Assembly: GCA_010909165.1 (NCBI GenBank)
Contig: VJWM01000239.1
Location: 62,001 to 126,000, forward strand
Length of the DNA: 64,000 nucleotides
Direction: 5' to 3'
Origin: Anthoceros angustus
Taxonomy: Eukaryota; Streptophyta; Anthocerotopsida; Anthocerotales; Anthocerotaceae
The notes beneath the pieces were generated by a model. The model was not told the origin of the DNA, ran no database searches, and saw nothing but the letters and a program-made list of their open reading frames with translations. Each line of letters begins with the position of its first letter. Positions within the stretch are counted from its first letter, which is position 1. Shown one piece after another: positions 1-10,836 of this stretch. The translations under genes were made by a program, and so were the position numbers.

Positions 1-624
1 CGGATCCACACAATGGTAAGTTTGAACACTGCAATCCACACCTCCAGAAAGACGATCGGTTACCACTCACAGTGTATTCGCCTTGGTAGGGTCCAGCAGA
101 TGTCTCCGCCAGCCCGATGATGCGCAACTCGCTGCTGCCGCCGTTGTAGAACCATCCAGCGATTCCCCGAGGGAAGGCCACCACATCGCCCCGCCTGATC
201 CGGCGCACGTGGGAAGCTTCTCCGACAGAGTAGCCGGACAGGAGTCCCACATAGCCCTCTCCTGGCAGTGCCACGCGAGCAGCCGGTCGTTTCAGTCGAC
301 ATCGGATGCATTGTCGAGATCGCCACTTTTGCAGCTCAGGAAAGGCCGGGTCATGAGAGACGTACCTTCCTCCACGTATTTGAGGACAGCAGAATTGGAG
401 TACTTGGGAAGGTACAGGCCACGCTGCCCGAGCGTGATTCTGGCCGCTGCGATGTTGGCGTCTCTGATGGCCCGGATATTGGACCACGCGTGGATGCTTC
501 CTCCATCGGTGCGAAGACGTTCTTGCGGCTCGCCCAGCCGGAGCTCCTCACGCTGGGCACTTGCCAGAGAGATGGCCACGAGCAGGGCCAGCGCAAGGCC
601 GGCCCATTTGTCAGCAGAACCCAT
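1..624 (-). CDS. 11S globulin/germin-like cupin protein, 5' part (gene runs off the window)
   Basis: Two exons are visible on the minus strand: 624-366 and 261-71. They join in phase (259 + 191 nt = 150 codons) and are followed by a GTGAGT donor, so at least one further exon lies beyond position 1. The ATG at 624 opens a typical signal peptide (MGSADKWAGLALALL..., about 23 residues, ending ASA), so the product should enter the secretory pathway. The mature part has the legumin-type cupin start: a GGSIHAWS stretch, a small beta-barrel strand ending LPKYSNSAVLKYVEEGEGYVG, then a GDVVAFPRGIAGWFYN strand. This is the order of the first cupin barrel of 11S seed-storage proteins and their vegetative relatives in spore plants. 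The ligand or storage role cannot be read here. Family call is fairly sure; the exact function is not. Confidence 0.75.
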
Positions 625-1083
625 TTCGAGCTCTACCACGGATGTTGGAGTCTCGCAAGGCGCTGAAAGAAGGACGATGCGACTGGATGAATGCAGTACT
701 GCAGAGCTGTTGATCAGCAAGCTTATGTATTGGGAACCCGGCAGGCGGATATAGCAAGTCCCAGCTCGCAATCGCAGTCTGGCAGTTTAGGTTCATGCAA
801 GGAAGGGAATAAGAGGGATGCTGCATGCGGACACGGCCGCATGGATCTGGTCAGCCTGTGGACCTACATACAGGAACGAAATGAGTGTGAATGTGCTCAT
901 GCTCCCATGTGATGTCAATGGCACTTGATACAAGAAGATAGCCCATTTGCCCATTCCTCACATGCTTGATGCGGCTGATCATGTTGTTATGCGGTTGATA
1001 AGGATTGGGGTGGCCTTTAACGGGTTTAGCTTTTCAGCGTACCACTGGTAATATTATTTCCATAGATCTTTCCCACCACGTAC

Positions 1084-1155
1084 GGGAGGCGCCAGCCGGA
1101 GTCGAACCCGGATCTGCCCACGGGGAGGACGTTCTCGTTACCACCAAGAGGACAA
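1084..1155 (-). pseudogene. tRNA-Gly(CCC)-like relic or SINE head
   Basis: Read on the minus strand, the stretch shows a D-loop-like TGGTGGTAACGAG, an anticodon loop TCCCCGT (CCC at the anticodon position) on a four-pair stem, and a B-box GGGTTCGACTCC. The T stem lacks one C compared with normal tRNA-Gly. No 5' strand pairs with the 3' GGCGCC acceptor half. It is therefore a damaged tRNA or the head of a tRNA-derived SINE, not a working tRNA. Confidence 0.4.
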
Positions 1156-1230
1156 TAACTACAACAACTTCATTTATGTCCACTAGCATAAAAGAACCAT
1201 CATGGACAGAATTTGGATAAAGGAGGGTGT

Positions 1231-1257
1231 ACATGTACGTACGTACGTACGTACGTT
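1231..1257. repeat. ACGT microsatellite
   Basis: Six to seven tandem GTAC/ACGT units. The 625-1,083 stretch before the tRNA relic shows no coding signal beyond the cupin 5' flank. Confidence 0.85.
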
Positions 1258-1460
1258 TGTACTAAAGAAAGTGAAATAGGGGGAATAAAAGGCGGAGCAA
1301 AGACAAGAAAGTTATAGGGACAACATATGATCAAGCAGCATCATCTCATAACGACATAGAGCATAGAGCTTGGGAATATGAAAGGAAAAAAATCGCCATT
1401 CGGAAAAACCTGCACACTAAAAAAGGGTAGAGTACTTGGCCATGACATCGTTAAAAGAAG

Positions 1461-1535
1461 GGCAATAAAATAAAAAGTGTATTTCGCATTCCTTAGTGCA
1501 ATAAAATAAAAAGTGTATTTCGCATTCCTTAGTTG
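1461..1535. repeat. 38-bp direct tandem duplication
   Basis: The segment from GCAATAAAATAAAAAGTG to the CATTCCTTAGT end occurs twice head to tail with no mismatch seen. This suggests a recent slippage or insertion event. Confidence 0.85.
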
Positions 1536-1619
1536 AGGAGCAAAACCTGGAAACGCAGTCACTCTATCTTAAACTCCCACATTTGTTTCAAGCATACTAA
1601 TGCACTAATAAGGTCAGAT

Positions 1620-1900
1620 AAAAAAGGAAGACCCTCGTAGTGATTTCAAATTGAGGTGCTATGAATAAGCTGGCAAAAGCATTCCTAATATCTTCATAGA
1701 CAGGGCAGAGGAAAACAAAGTGTTCATGAGTCTTAACATCCCTGTTGCATAACTTGTGTATTGTATGGCCTCAAATAGGCACGTCTATTGGACTCAATCC
1801 TTAAGATGGTGAGACCCCACATGAAGATGAGCCATAATCATCCTAAGCTTGAAGGACGCATGATTGCAAAGATAGAGTGGAAGCAAGAGTCTTTCAGACT
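1620..1900 (-). pseudogene. LINE reverse transcriptase relic, zf-RVT domain
   Basis: On the minus strand, reading frames with one or two stops spell the zinc-binding domain found at the C-terminus of plant LINE reverse transcriptases: FKLRMIMAHLHVGSHHLKD, then HKLCNRDVKTHEHFVF, LCPVYEDIRNAF. The C-x-x-x...H-E-H...C-P order is the zf-RVT signature. Stops and frame breaks show it is dead. The catalytic reverse transcriptase core is not recognisable upstream on that strand; a 119-codon minus ORF at 2,068-2,427 resembles nothing I know. Confidence 0.5.
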
Positions 1901-3896
1901 TGGAAAGGATACGAAACAATTATTTGGAAGTTTGGAGTTTAGTGGATAGAATCGAGAGACAGGAGACCAAGTGTGGGAGAGATAGGCAAATCAATTCATT
2001 GGAAGGAGAGCTCTCCTAGAATATGATAGGGTTTGTCATACACTTTATCACAATTTTTTGTCACACACTATGAAAGTGTGACAACCGTATCCTCGGAATG
2101 TGCTCTGGGTAAAATTTTCAAGGCAAAACTTGGAAGGGGGATGGCGGGAACACTTTCGGAATAGAAACCAAGCTTTTTGAGCAGATGACTCGGCATCCCA
2201 ACAAGTCTTCTTCCTAAAAAGCTAACTTCCGAGACGATTGAAAAGCAAGGAGGAGGCAGGGGGAGTGAAGGTGGGTTGACTAGCATGGACTGAGCTTCCT
2301 CTAAAGAATAGATGCGGTACAGGAAGTTGGTTAGATAAAACAAACCCTCAAGCTCAAGCGAGAAGGTGGCAAACTCTCCAAGAAAGATGGGGCATGGACT
2401 TGACTCCGCTTGAAAAGTTGTGTGCATGAAACCACTTTTATTGAATTGAATTGAATTGATGGCTAAGAGGCTATAGACTTCTTACTATGAGAAAGCAAAA
2501 CATTATACAAACCGGAGATAGAACATACAATTTAGCCTCGAGGATTTTTGTTCTTCGGAATTTTTAGCCTCGGGAATCTTGGGCTTCACAACGAGGAGTG
2601 ATAATCTATGGTTACAATTAAACACATCTTTGAACCATGGTTAAATATATTTATATAAAGCATATATATACTTATATAATTATAAAACAAATAAAATAAA
2701 ATAAAACCTTTCATATGATAGGTATATATACCTAGTACGTACGTACTTTTTTTTTTTGAGTCAAATTGGGTTATGTTGCGACAGGGGATCGACTCAAAAA
2801 ATATGTAGACCAATCGAGTTGCGGTTCAGCATCTATGGCAAGCGTCGCGGACTAGTCACCGACGCCGGAAAGCTGATTTTCTTCTCGGTATCCCCTGGCA
2901 TGTGGGAGAAATACCGTGGCGAAAATCTCGAAAGATTGGCAAGCCCTAGTCCTGACTTGGGATCGGGGCAGACCCGAGTCTGTTTGAATCTTTGCTGCGG
3001 ATCTCCCGTTCACTGCAATTTTCATCTCGCGAATCGGCTGCATCGATTACCACTCCTAAGGTGCATCAGCAGCGTTTCTCTTGATTGTGCAGTGCGATTC
3101 TTCAATTCACACTGTGTGTTAGAGTTGGTGGACTGCAGGCCCTGTCGCTTTAGATGAGAATTTGTCGCGGGCCGTCGTCTTTATGTGCACAATAGTCAAC
3201 AGGTGCTGGTGTTTGTGCAGGGAAGACGGTAGGGTTTTCTCTTCCGGATTGGTGGTGTGTGGCGGGCTACTGAAGTGGCGGGATATTGTCTGTGGAAGTC
3301 CGGGCCGTGACAAGGGCTCCTGACTGGCGGCGCACACATTGCGCCCTGGCTTTCCTCCCTCGAGTGATTGGACCCGACAACATGTGTGTGCCAGGACCCG
3401 GACTTTGTCCCGTGGCGGAAGTTTTGGACAAGATGAGCTGTTTCTGCTTGCCGTAGATTCTGAGTTAAGGCCTGCGCATCTGCGCAGTGTGACAGAATAA
3501 GGTGAGTCGGGGAGTAGTCTGATTTGATGGTGGCATGTTGGGGTTTAGGGTGAAGTATGTGGGAGCAGATGAATTAGTTTCTTTCACAGAGTTCTTTTCT
3601 TTTTTTTGCAGTTTAGGAAGTCTCCTTCGATTTTGCTGACTCTGCCTTTGCTGTGTATGCTGACTGGCCGAGTGGTGCGCCATGAGCACAGCAAGAGCTG
3701 TATTTTTGTGTGATACTAACCTGCAAATCTGTCTTCTCTTTATTGTTTTGGTGTTGGCAGGCGAACGCTGAAGCTGTTTGAGGGCTTAACGATTGGTTTG
3801 CATTTCTACGGTGTTCAGGAGACAGATCATTCCAGGAGTCCAGTCTCTGAGGCAAAGGCAGGTTGACTTGAGCTGTCAGCTTGTGAGAGGATCAAA
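1901..3896. other. Intergenic and 5' leader region of the ankyrin gene
   Basis: No supported coding region. It contains a short GAATT repeat (about 2,436-2,460), an AT-rich TATATA tract (2,640-2,730) ending in GTACGTACGTAC and a T-run, then GC-richer sequence from about 2,800. Possible 5' UTR introns are suggested by GTGAGT near 3,501 with a T-rich TTGCAG near 3,606, and by GTTGGCAG near 3,757. These would fit a long spliced leader for the gene starting at 3,897, but no transcript evidence is available. Confidence 0.4.
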
Positions 3897-4650
3897 ATGA
3901 GTGTTGGGGTTGAGAGACAGCAACAGGTTGGATGGTCCAGGTCACTTTCACGACGAGACTCCTTCGGTCGGTCTGGACTTCGGGATGACAGGGGTTGGAC
4001 TGCTCTTCATGTGGCCTCCCGAATGGGTGATCTCGAAGAGGTAGCTCTTGTGCTTCGTAGTGGTTGGTTACTTGCTCGTTACAGAGTTTACCCTGAAAGT
4101 TGGAAAGCTTTCTTTCCTGATACATTTCCCGAGTATCTTAAATTGCTTATACTTTCGTCTGATGACTTTCTGCCTTCGAAAACAGGTGAAGCGGCTGCTG
4201 AACTCCGGGGCAGCCGTCAACGAGCCGTCATTTGGTCCAAAAGCTCCTGGAACGACACCTCTCCACTTAGCTGCAGCTGGGGGCCACTTGCATGTGATGG
4301 ATGAGCTGCTTGAGCGTGGTGCAAATATTGATGCGCGAACCAAGGGAGGCTGTGGATGTACGTTCCTTCATCCTCTATCATGTAGTCCGCTCAACAGCGG
4401 ATTCAAAACATGGATCAAGTGCTTGCACGTGCCTAAAACTTTACTGTTTCCTTCTGCTCGTGTTGCAGGGACTCCATTGCACAACGCAGCGAAGGAGAAA
4501 AACAAGCGGGCAGTGAGATTTCTTCTCGAGAATGGGGCGTTCTTGCCCCCTGACATGACGGACGGAAGATTCAACCCTCCTCTGCACTACTGTCCAGGAC
4601 TAGAGTGGGCTTACAAATTGAAAAGCAAAGCGACGGGAAAAGATTCGTAA
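3897..4650 (+). CDS. Ankyrin-repeat protein related to phytochrome-interacting ankyrin protein (PIA2-like)
   Basis: Three exons, 3,897-4,040, 4,186-4,357 and 4,469-4,650, join in frame to 165 residues (498 nt with stop). Each junction has GT/AG, and the joined protein restores ankyrin repeats that the single frames break: GWTALHVASRMGDLEEVKRL, then TTPLHLAAAGGHLHVMDELL, then GWTPLHNAAKEKNKRAVRFL. The RSLSRRDS basic/serine N-terminus, the linker through GPKAPG and the C-terminal NPPLHYCPGLEWAY block are characteristic of the small plant PIA2 family. In Arabidopsis these proteins bind phytochrome and are linked to anthocyanin control. The length matches that family (about 175 residues). No membrane segment or signal peptide. 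A role in light signalling here is inferred from the family. Confidence 0.85.
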
Positions 4651-5295
4651 CATCTGAAGATGGGCGGTGGGGAGCTTTGGAGATTCCTACTGGGTAGTCT
4701 TGTTCTTGATTTACCACATCTGAACTTCAGCATAGGGAACTGATCCGTGCCAACCTTCAGATCAGTATTTCAGGACTTTTGGTGGTCTCCCTAGTCCAAG
4801 TTATTCCGTCACTTGCTCATGATCCCAGACATTGATAGCCACTATGCCCTAGATCACTTATGTTTTTAGTCTTGCGGCTGGTGAAGTTAAATACGAACTA
4901 CCTATGCCTGTAGCCAAGACTGAAACGGGCAAGGAACTGCAACAGTAGACTAGACCAACCGAGGTGTGAAACAAAAGTTGAGTACCTACATTCAAGGAAC
5001 TCGTCGTTTCACAAAACCCTAAGGATTGTAAAGGAATTCAACTGTAAAGGAATTCTAGTGCCGTTTAATAACTGTTCCGAAATTAAGTGCTGTTAAAAAC
5101 TGTTCCAAATTCAGGTCCTGTTTAAAAACTGTTCCAATCGACAGCCGTGAAGGTAACCTACACCATGGTCTGGATTGAAAGCATCGCTCTGTGTTGGGGA
5201 ACACGTTTGAAGACCCTAGAACCTGGCTAATTTGATGCGAAGAAGTACATAAATTAAGCTACGTGGTTTCGAATTTACAAAGGGTGTGCAACGAA
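4651..5295. other. Convergent intergenic region
   Basis: This is the 3' flank shared by the ankyrin gene (+) and the E2 gene (-). Short imperfect repeats of the AACTGTTCCA/AAATT type occur at about 5,066-5,140. No coding region or RNA gene seen. Confidence 0.5.
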
Positions 5296-7422
5296 CTATC
5301 TGAGACGTAAAAGCAGGTGCCCAGGTTCCTCCAAGAGCGTCTTCCATTCATTGCAGAAGCGTGCAACAGTTGCTCCATCAACAATTCTGTGGTCTGCTCC
5401 CAACGTTACCTGGAATTGATGAGAAAATACTTCCGTCAGAGGAAAGAGCAGAGAATGGCTACTTTGTAAGCAGGAGATAATGACGACAAGGTAGCACTTA
5501 CAGTCATTATCGAGGTAGCAGTCACACTCCCGTCTTCTGCAATTCGCGGAAGTTTCTGAATCCTTCCGAACGCCACAATGGCTACTTCTGGTAGGTTAAG
5601 GAGGGGGTAACCAGTCTTGCCGCCAATGGCACCGATGTTGGATATGCTGATCGTCCCACCTGAGACATCTTGTGCGCTCAGGCTGTTTGTTCTTGCTAGC
5701 GAGCCAAGCCGAGACATCTCTGCAGCAATCTGGAAGGACAGCAAGGGTCAGCCTGCCAGATAACGGTCTTAGACTACAGATAACCAGGTGAGGTCAGATC
5801 CTTCGTACCTCAAGCACAGACAGTTGCTGCACATTTTTTATGTTGGGTACCACAAGGCCGGATTCTGTTGCCATGGCAACTCCGATATTGTGTGATGCTG
5901 CAGACATAGCCACATGAGCCCAGCGGGACAACATACAATTGAGTATACAAGCATCGACCGAAAGGGAGACCAGATGCTGACACATACCTCTGCATGTGAT
6001 TTCGGAAAGATCACTGCTAACACTGCTGTTCATGATGGGAAACTTGTGAAGAGCAACTGACAGAGCCTTGATTATGAAGGGCAGATAAGTGAGCTTCACA
6101 CCACTGTCCAGGGAGGCGACAAGGAGGCTTGTCCTCAACTCCACCAGACAGTCCATCTCAATCTCCTCAACATAGTAAAAATGAGGGACACTTGTGGTTG
6201 CAGCCATTGTCTTTGCCATGGTCCTTCGGAACCCTCTGCCAACACGTCACGACCAAGAGCATATCAGTCCTTCATGCAGATATCTGGTCACCAAACGATA
6301 GCAATGTCAGCAGCATCCAAGTAACACGGCTTTGATTTCACCTGACGGGAATAACAAAATCCTTGCCATGAGGGGTCGGTTCTGCAAGCTGTGCACTCTC
6401 ACTCTCTCCCACCTGACGAGGCTCCACAGAGGCTCTAGAACTCGCGTTCGAGTCCACAGCCTGCAGGTTAGGTTCTGGAACAGCCTGGAGATCCTCTTCG
6501 ACAATCTCCTTGACACCAGCAGCATTTATGACATCTGCTCTCAATATCCTGCCTCCTTCCCCAGAGCCAGCAACATCCGACAGGTTGATGCCATATTCCC
6601 GAGCCAGACGCCGGACTGCAGGAGTACAAAGCACGTCGCGACTTGCTTGCTTCTCCTCCTCCACAGCATCATTTCCGTCCTCCTCATCGCTGCTGGAGGA
6701 CGAGTGACTAGCAGAAGACGACTCCTCGTCATCCCCCTCGTGGACCGAAGCCACTCCATGTCCCCCATCAAGCGAAATCTCCAGCAGAGTCTCTCCAACC
6801 TGCAAACCACGAAACCCTGAGCTGCAGCCAGCAACAGCGACAGAATCTGGACCCAAAACAGGAACTGGAGCTACAGGGCATGCAAGTCCCAAACCTTCAC
6901 AACATCCCCGGGCACGAAGCAAATTCTCGTCACCCTGCCCTTATACCGACTACTGATATCTACGCTTGCTTTATCACTCTGCACCTGGCAGAGTGGCTGA
7001 AACTCCTCCACATCTTCCCCCTGCACCAATCACCCACAAACCGTCAATACCCCCCACAAACCACCTCCAGCCTGAGCCTCACCCACTGCAGCAAGCAATC
7101 CTACCTCGGTCACATGCCACTTGAGCAGCTCACAGTCCGCAATGCCTTCACCAGTCTGGGCCAGAGGCACCTCCACAATGCCCCCGGGACCGGCACCCTT
7201 TGGAGCCTCAGAGAAGCTCCTCCGCTGTGCGTGGTGAAACCACCCAGGAGAATTCCTAGACAAGCTCAAGCTCCCGCACCGCACCCCGGACGTGCCCCAC
7301 TTGTTCCTTTCCTCACAACCCAACACCCGGGTGGGAACCGGAGCCGACCCAGCTGATGCAATCCCGCGCACACTTCTGGCAGCTGCTCGCCTGGACAACC
7401 TGAGAAGCGCTGAAATCCTCAT
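5296..7422 (-). CDS. Dihydrolipoyl acyltransferase (E2) of branched-chain 2-oxoacid dehydrogenase, mitochondrial
   Basis: Seven minus-strand exons join in phase to 526 residues: 7,422-7,105, 7,020-6,895, 6,799-6,342, 6,235-5,988, 5,897-5,809, 5,729-5,502 and 5,409-5,296. The start is the ATG at 7,422; the open frame upstream has only a GTG. The N-terminus is Arg/Ala/Ser-rich with no acidic residues, as in a mitochondrial presequence. A lipoyl domain follows with SDKASV (lipoyl Lys about 123). Next come an acidic/Ser linker, a peripheral-subunit-binding domain ([12 protein letters not shown] to GGRILRADV, about 206-238) and the CoA-dependent acyltransferase domain ending in [10 protein letters not shown], whose HxxxDG carries the catalytic His (about 496). 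The enzyme transfers acyl groups from Val, Leu and Ile breakdown to CoA. The interrupted binding-domain linker and overall pattern fit BCKDH E2 better than pyruvate or 2-oxoglutarate E2. It is divergent from the cyclin B gene. Confidence 0.88.
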
Positions 7423-8225
7423 CTTGGCCGACAACACACACCCGAAGAGGTGACAGCCAATGCATATATAGCCGGTAGTTCAGGTGATCGCGGTACCATG
7501 TTCCAGCCTGACAGATTTGGCACATGCCTGCGAGATCAATATTGACGTACATATGTCGATTGAAGGCCGGCTTTCCTTCCTGCCAAATGGACATACGTAC
7601 GTAACATGCGAGCCCGAGGATGGATCGAGCGCTGGCGACACGTCAGCGTCAGCCTCGGGAGCAAAGACGCCATATCCTCGTGGCAAAGAAATCCACTTCT
7701 GGAATTCACTGTTTCTGCCAACAGGTAATTTCAAGGGCAGAGAGACGGGAGCCAAGACAAGACGAGACAAAGACAAGACAAGACAAGCCCCGTAGTGAAG
7801 GGGGATGAAGGGATGAAATTCAATTGGATCGTGAAATTACTCTTCGACTTGGTTTTCAAAAATTGAGCACTTGTTTTGCGCAAAGGCGCGAGCGCGTTTC
7901 CTGAGTCTGCTTCTGGTGGCGTTATCATCGTTACGGTTGGCGTCCCGCAAAAGCCAGAGCTCTGCGTCTGCTTGAACTGCTTCTCCTTCAAGGCGCTGTT
8001 CCGCGGTTGTCTTCTTCCTCGAGCTGAGATCTATGTGGTGCTGGCAACGATCCAATGGCGCCGGATTGTCTGCTTTGAGAGGATTCAACAAGAAGCTGTG
8101 AAATGTTGTTGGCTTCCAATTGGCGGGGGCGTGATTCTGGATGCGGTTTTCCGTTGGCTCGTTCTGTTAGAGATTTTGTATTGCAGGAGGACCCGGTGCG
8201 GAGTGCGCTTTAGAGTGTAGGAACT
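7423..8225. promoter_or_regulatory. Shared divergent promoter region, E2 (-) and cyclin B (+)
   Basis: About 800 bp separate the two start codons. It includes a (GACAA)-rich tract near 7,757-7,788 and a TACGTACGTA palindrome near 7,594. A CCGTT core at 8,151-8,155 resembles half of the mitosis-specific activator element bound by three-repeat MYBs in plant cyclin B promoters, but a single core is weak evidence. TTGCAG near 8,185 could be the 3' end of a leader intron. No coding sequence seen. Confidence 0.4.
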
Positions 8226-9590
8226 ATGGCAGGTGGTACTAGGTTGCAACAGCATATCTGGCTGGATGAGTTCCTTCAGGGAGATAGAGATGGAGGAGGA
8301 GGAGAAGGAGGCGAGGTTAAGGGAGCGATGGGAGGAGGATGTAACGCACGGGGAGGGAACAAGCGGAGACCGCTCGCTGATATTGGAAATCTTAGAGGCT
8401 CTGCTCCTGCTCCTGGTGCAGAGGGGATGAATCCTGTGGCAGGGGGCAATTGCAAGCAGGTGGCTAGGGGGAGGCATCCTATGGTCAGGCGGTCTCAAGC
8501 GGCGACCGGGGCTCGGATTCCTGATCTGGCAGGCGGGCATGTGGCTATGCCGGAGGGGAAGCGGAGGCGAGGTACTAATGCTGTTGCCGCAGCGCAGAGA
8601 GCGGTTATCGCAGCTTGCGCTCGGATGGTGGATCATGAGATGCCGGAAGTGAAAGAGAAACGGCCTGGCAGCGAGGACGCGACATGCAGTGGTCGGGACA
8701 TGGATGATGTCGACTATGCTGACGAGGTGTATGCGTTCTACCGGAAGATGGAGAGGCAGTTCCGCGTGCCACCGGATTACATGCAGAAGCATGCGGACAT
8801 CAACCCCATGATGCGTGCGATTCTCGTCAACTGGCTCATCGAGGTGCACTGGAAGTTCCGGCTCCTGCCGGAGACGCTCTTCCTGACGGTGAACCTAATC
8901 GACCGGTATCTGGCAGCGGCGAGTGTGTCCAGGAAGGAGCTGCAGCTCGTGGGAGCCACGGCCATGTTTGTTGCTGCCAAGTATGAGGAAATCCTGGCTC
9001 CTGTTGTGAACGACTTCGTCTTCATATCCGACAAGGCCTACTCCCGGGAGCAGTTTCTGGCAACGGAGAAGAGCATGCTCAACACGCTGCAGTACAAGCT
9101 GACGGTTCCAACGCCCTACCGCTTCGTGTTGAGATTCCTGGCAGCAGCCGAGGCACCGGATGGGCAGCTGGAGCTGGTCTCTTCTTTCCTGCTGGAGCTC
9201 TGTTTGATGGCGGACTTCATGCCCAGATTCGCTCCATCCCTACTGGCAGCCGCTGCAGTCTACACGGCCCGGTGCACTCTGAGGCTAGGTCCATCCTGGA
9301 CGGCAGGCCTGCAACACCAGTCTGGGTACGCGGAAACGGACCTGCTGGAGTGTGGCAACATGATGGTACACCTGCACAGGATAGCAGGGGCCGGAGACCT
9401 CACTGTCGTCCACAAAAAGTACTCCAGCCCAGACAGGAACGCAGTTGCCACTCTCTGCCCTGCCTTCCTGCCAGCTGCACCCACTCATCCCAAGGAGTCG
9501 GACCCTCCTCTTCGTCACCAGCGACCACAGCAGGAACTGCCGCCTTCACCCGTTCTGCCACCACAGGTACCCAACCCTGCTTCCATGTGA
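8226..9590 (+). CDS. Mitotic cyclin B, single exon
   Basis: An uninterrupted 454-residue frame. A destruction box RRPLADIGN lies at residues 47-55 and matches RxxLxxIxN, the signal for anaphase-promoting-complex ubiquitination. A Gly/Ala-rich linker follows, then the cyclin boxes: MRAILVNWLIEVHWKF (from residue 196), ETLFLTVNLIDRYL, AAKYEEI and the second box around TPYRFVLRFLAAA. These are B-type features; A-type cyclins carry a different hydrophobic-box motif. The product should bind and activate a cyclin-dependent kinase in G2/M. The absence of introns is unusual beside its multi-exon neighbours and plant cyclin B genes in general, so a retrogene origin is possible. The Pro-rich tail after about residue 395 is weakly conserved. 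Confidence 0.9.
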   Translation: MAGGTRLQQHIWLDEFLQGDRDGGGGEGGEVKGAMGGGCNARGGNKRRPLADIGNLRGSAPAPGAEGMNPVAGGNCKQVARGRHPMVRRSQAATGARIPDLAGGHVAMPEGKRRRGTNAVAAAQRAVIAACARMVDHEMPEVKEKRPGSEDATCSGRDMDDVDYADEVYAFYRKMERQFRVPPDYMQKHADINPMMRAILVNWLIEVHWKFRLLPETLFLTVNLIDRYLAAASVSRKELQLVGATAMFVAAKYEEILAPVVNDFVFISDKAYSREQFLATEKSMLNTLQYKLTVPTPYRFVLRFLAAAEAPDGQLELVSSFLLELCLMADFMPRFAPSLLAAAAVYTARCTLRLGPSWTAGLQHQSGYAETDLLECGNMMVHLHRIAGAGDLTVVHKKYSSPDRNAVATLCPAFLPAAPTHPKESDPPLRHQRPQQELPPSPVLPPQVPNPASM

Positions 9591-10836
9591 TTCCAGTGGC
9601 AGACAAGTGTACCATATTTTTAGGTAGCGGAAGCCAGCTGACACTCATCCCTCCTGCTCCTGAATGGCTAGTCTGTCTGATATAGTCAAATTGTGCAACT
9701 TCCACGCCTTCCTCTTTCATTCTTTGTCCTTGTCATCGGTGGTGCAGTGTGGTGATGACATCAACTCTGGCCGCCTCTGACATCACAAACAAAGGCTAAC
9801 CGGAGTCCGTGTTAGGGTGACAGTGCGTGGTTTCAAATTCCCAGCACAAGCGCCAAGCCCCCAAACGCGACCGACGTCCCGTTCCCGAATCGCACCAATG
9901 ACAAAGATGGACTCCCATCCCGGATCATGTATCATGGTGCGCACCGCCGAACCTTGTCCTTGCATGTGATACATGTGAGAATTTTCCAGGACGGTGGGCC
10001 TCCAAATAGGGTAGTCAATGCTGGAGGGGACGGAGGCCGCGCCTGTCACGGCAGCACGTAGGAATATCACTAAAACCTAAAATGGGCCGTGACAGCAGGA
10101 TACTCCCAAGTAGAGTATCTTGGACGCCGTGTCCCCGTCGTGAACCGTCGTGATAAGCACCAGCAGGTCCAGGTCCCGCGCCAGCGCCAGCGCCAGCGCC
10201 AGCCATGTCAACCGCACCGGCTGCCGCCGGTCTCCGGTCTCCGGTCACCAGTGAGTTGCCTGGAGCGTTATCTGGGTCAGAGCGTGGACTTGCTCCACAG
10301 CCCTTTTGGCCTCTTCCTTCCTCACACGGCTGGTCTCGATTTCCTCCTCGCCGAAACCCGAAACCGCAGCGGCAGGGCCTGCCCCTGCCCCTGCCCCCTG
10401 CAAAGGGAGACGCCCCCAGCCCCGTTCCGCCGCTCTCGGATGGCGCGGTAATGGCTGCTCCGTGAGCGGCTCCCCGCGCATCGCGGCGCGTTTCGCGGAG
10501 GGATCGAAACGCGCGACGTCCCGGGCTGTGCCTCACAGGGAATCGATGGTTGATCGATTCCTGCTGCGAGGAAGCGGGTGGGGAAGGACGCGGGGCGGGA
10601 AGGAGGGGGAATTCACGGGGATGGCGCGTGGGAGTACCTTCCCGCGCAGAATTAGAGGCAGGAGTGACGAGTTTCTGTTGTGGTACGGAGGGGATGGCTT
10701 GAGGCCCGGGGGGAGGAAATGCGAGCACCCGGATCACGGGAAGGGGAGGAAGTGAAGGTCCTGGAGGGAGGTACAGGAGGCGGGGACTTGGGAGAGGCAG
10801 GGGGGGGAGACAGAGGGTGCGCGCATCGTGGGAGCC
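9591..10836. other. GC-rich intergenic and leader region upstream of the U-box gene
   Basis: Contains a CAGCGC triplet-rich tract near 10,180-10,200 and CCCCTGCCCCTGCC near 10,380. Several long open frames here exist on both strands only because stop codons are rare in GC-rich DNA. None resembles a known family. Confidence 0.5.

Noticed and set aside
83-754. 223-codon plus-strand frame
   Set aside because: Antisense to the spliced cupin gene, whose exons, signal peptide and splice sites are convincing.
2068-2427. 119-codon minus-strand frame near the LINE relic
   Set aside because: It starts with ATG, but has no similarity to the LINE protein or any family I recognise.
8085-8849. 254-codon minus-strand frame
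   Set aside because: Antisense shadow of cyclin B; no family resemblance.
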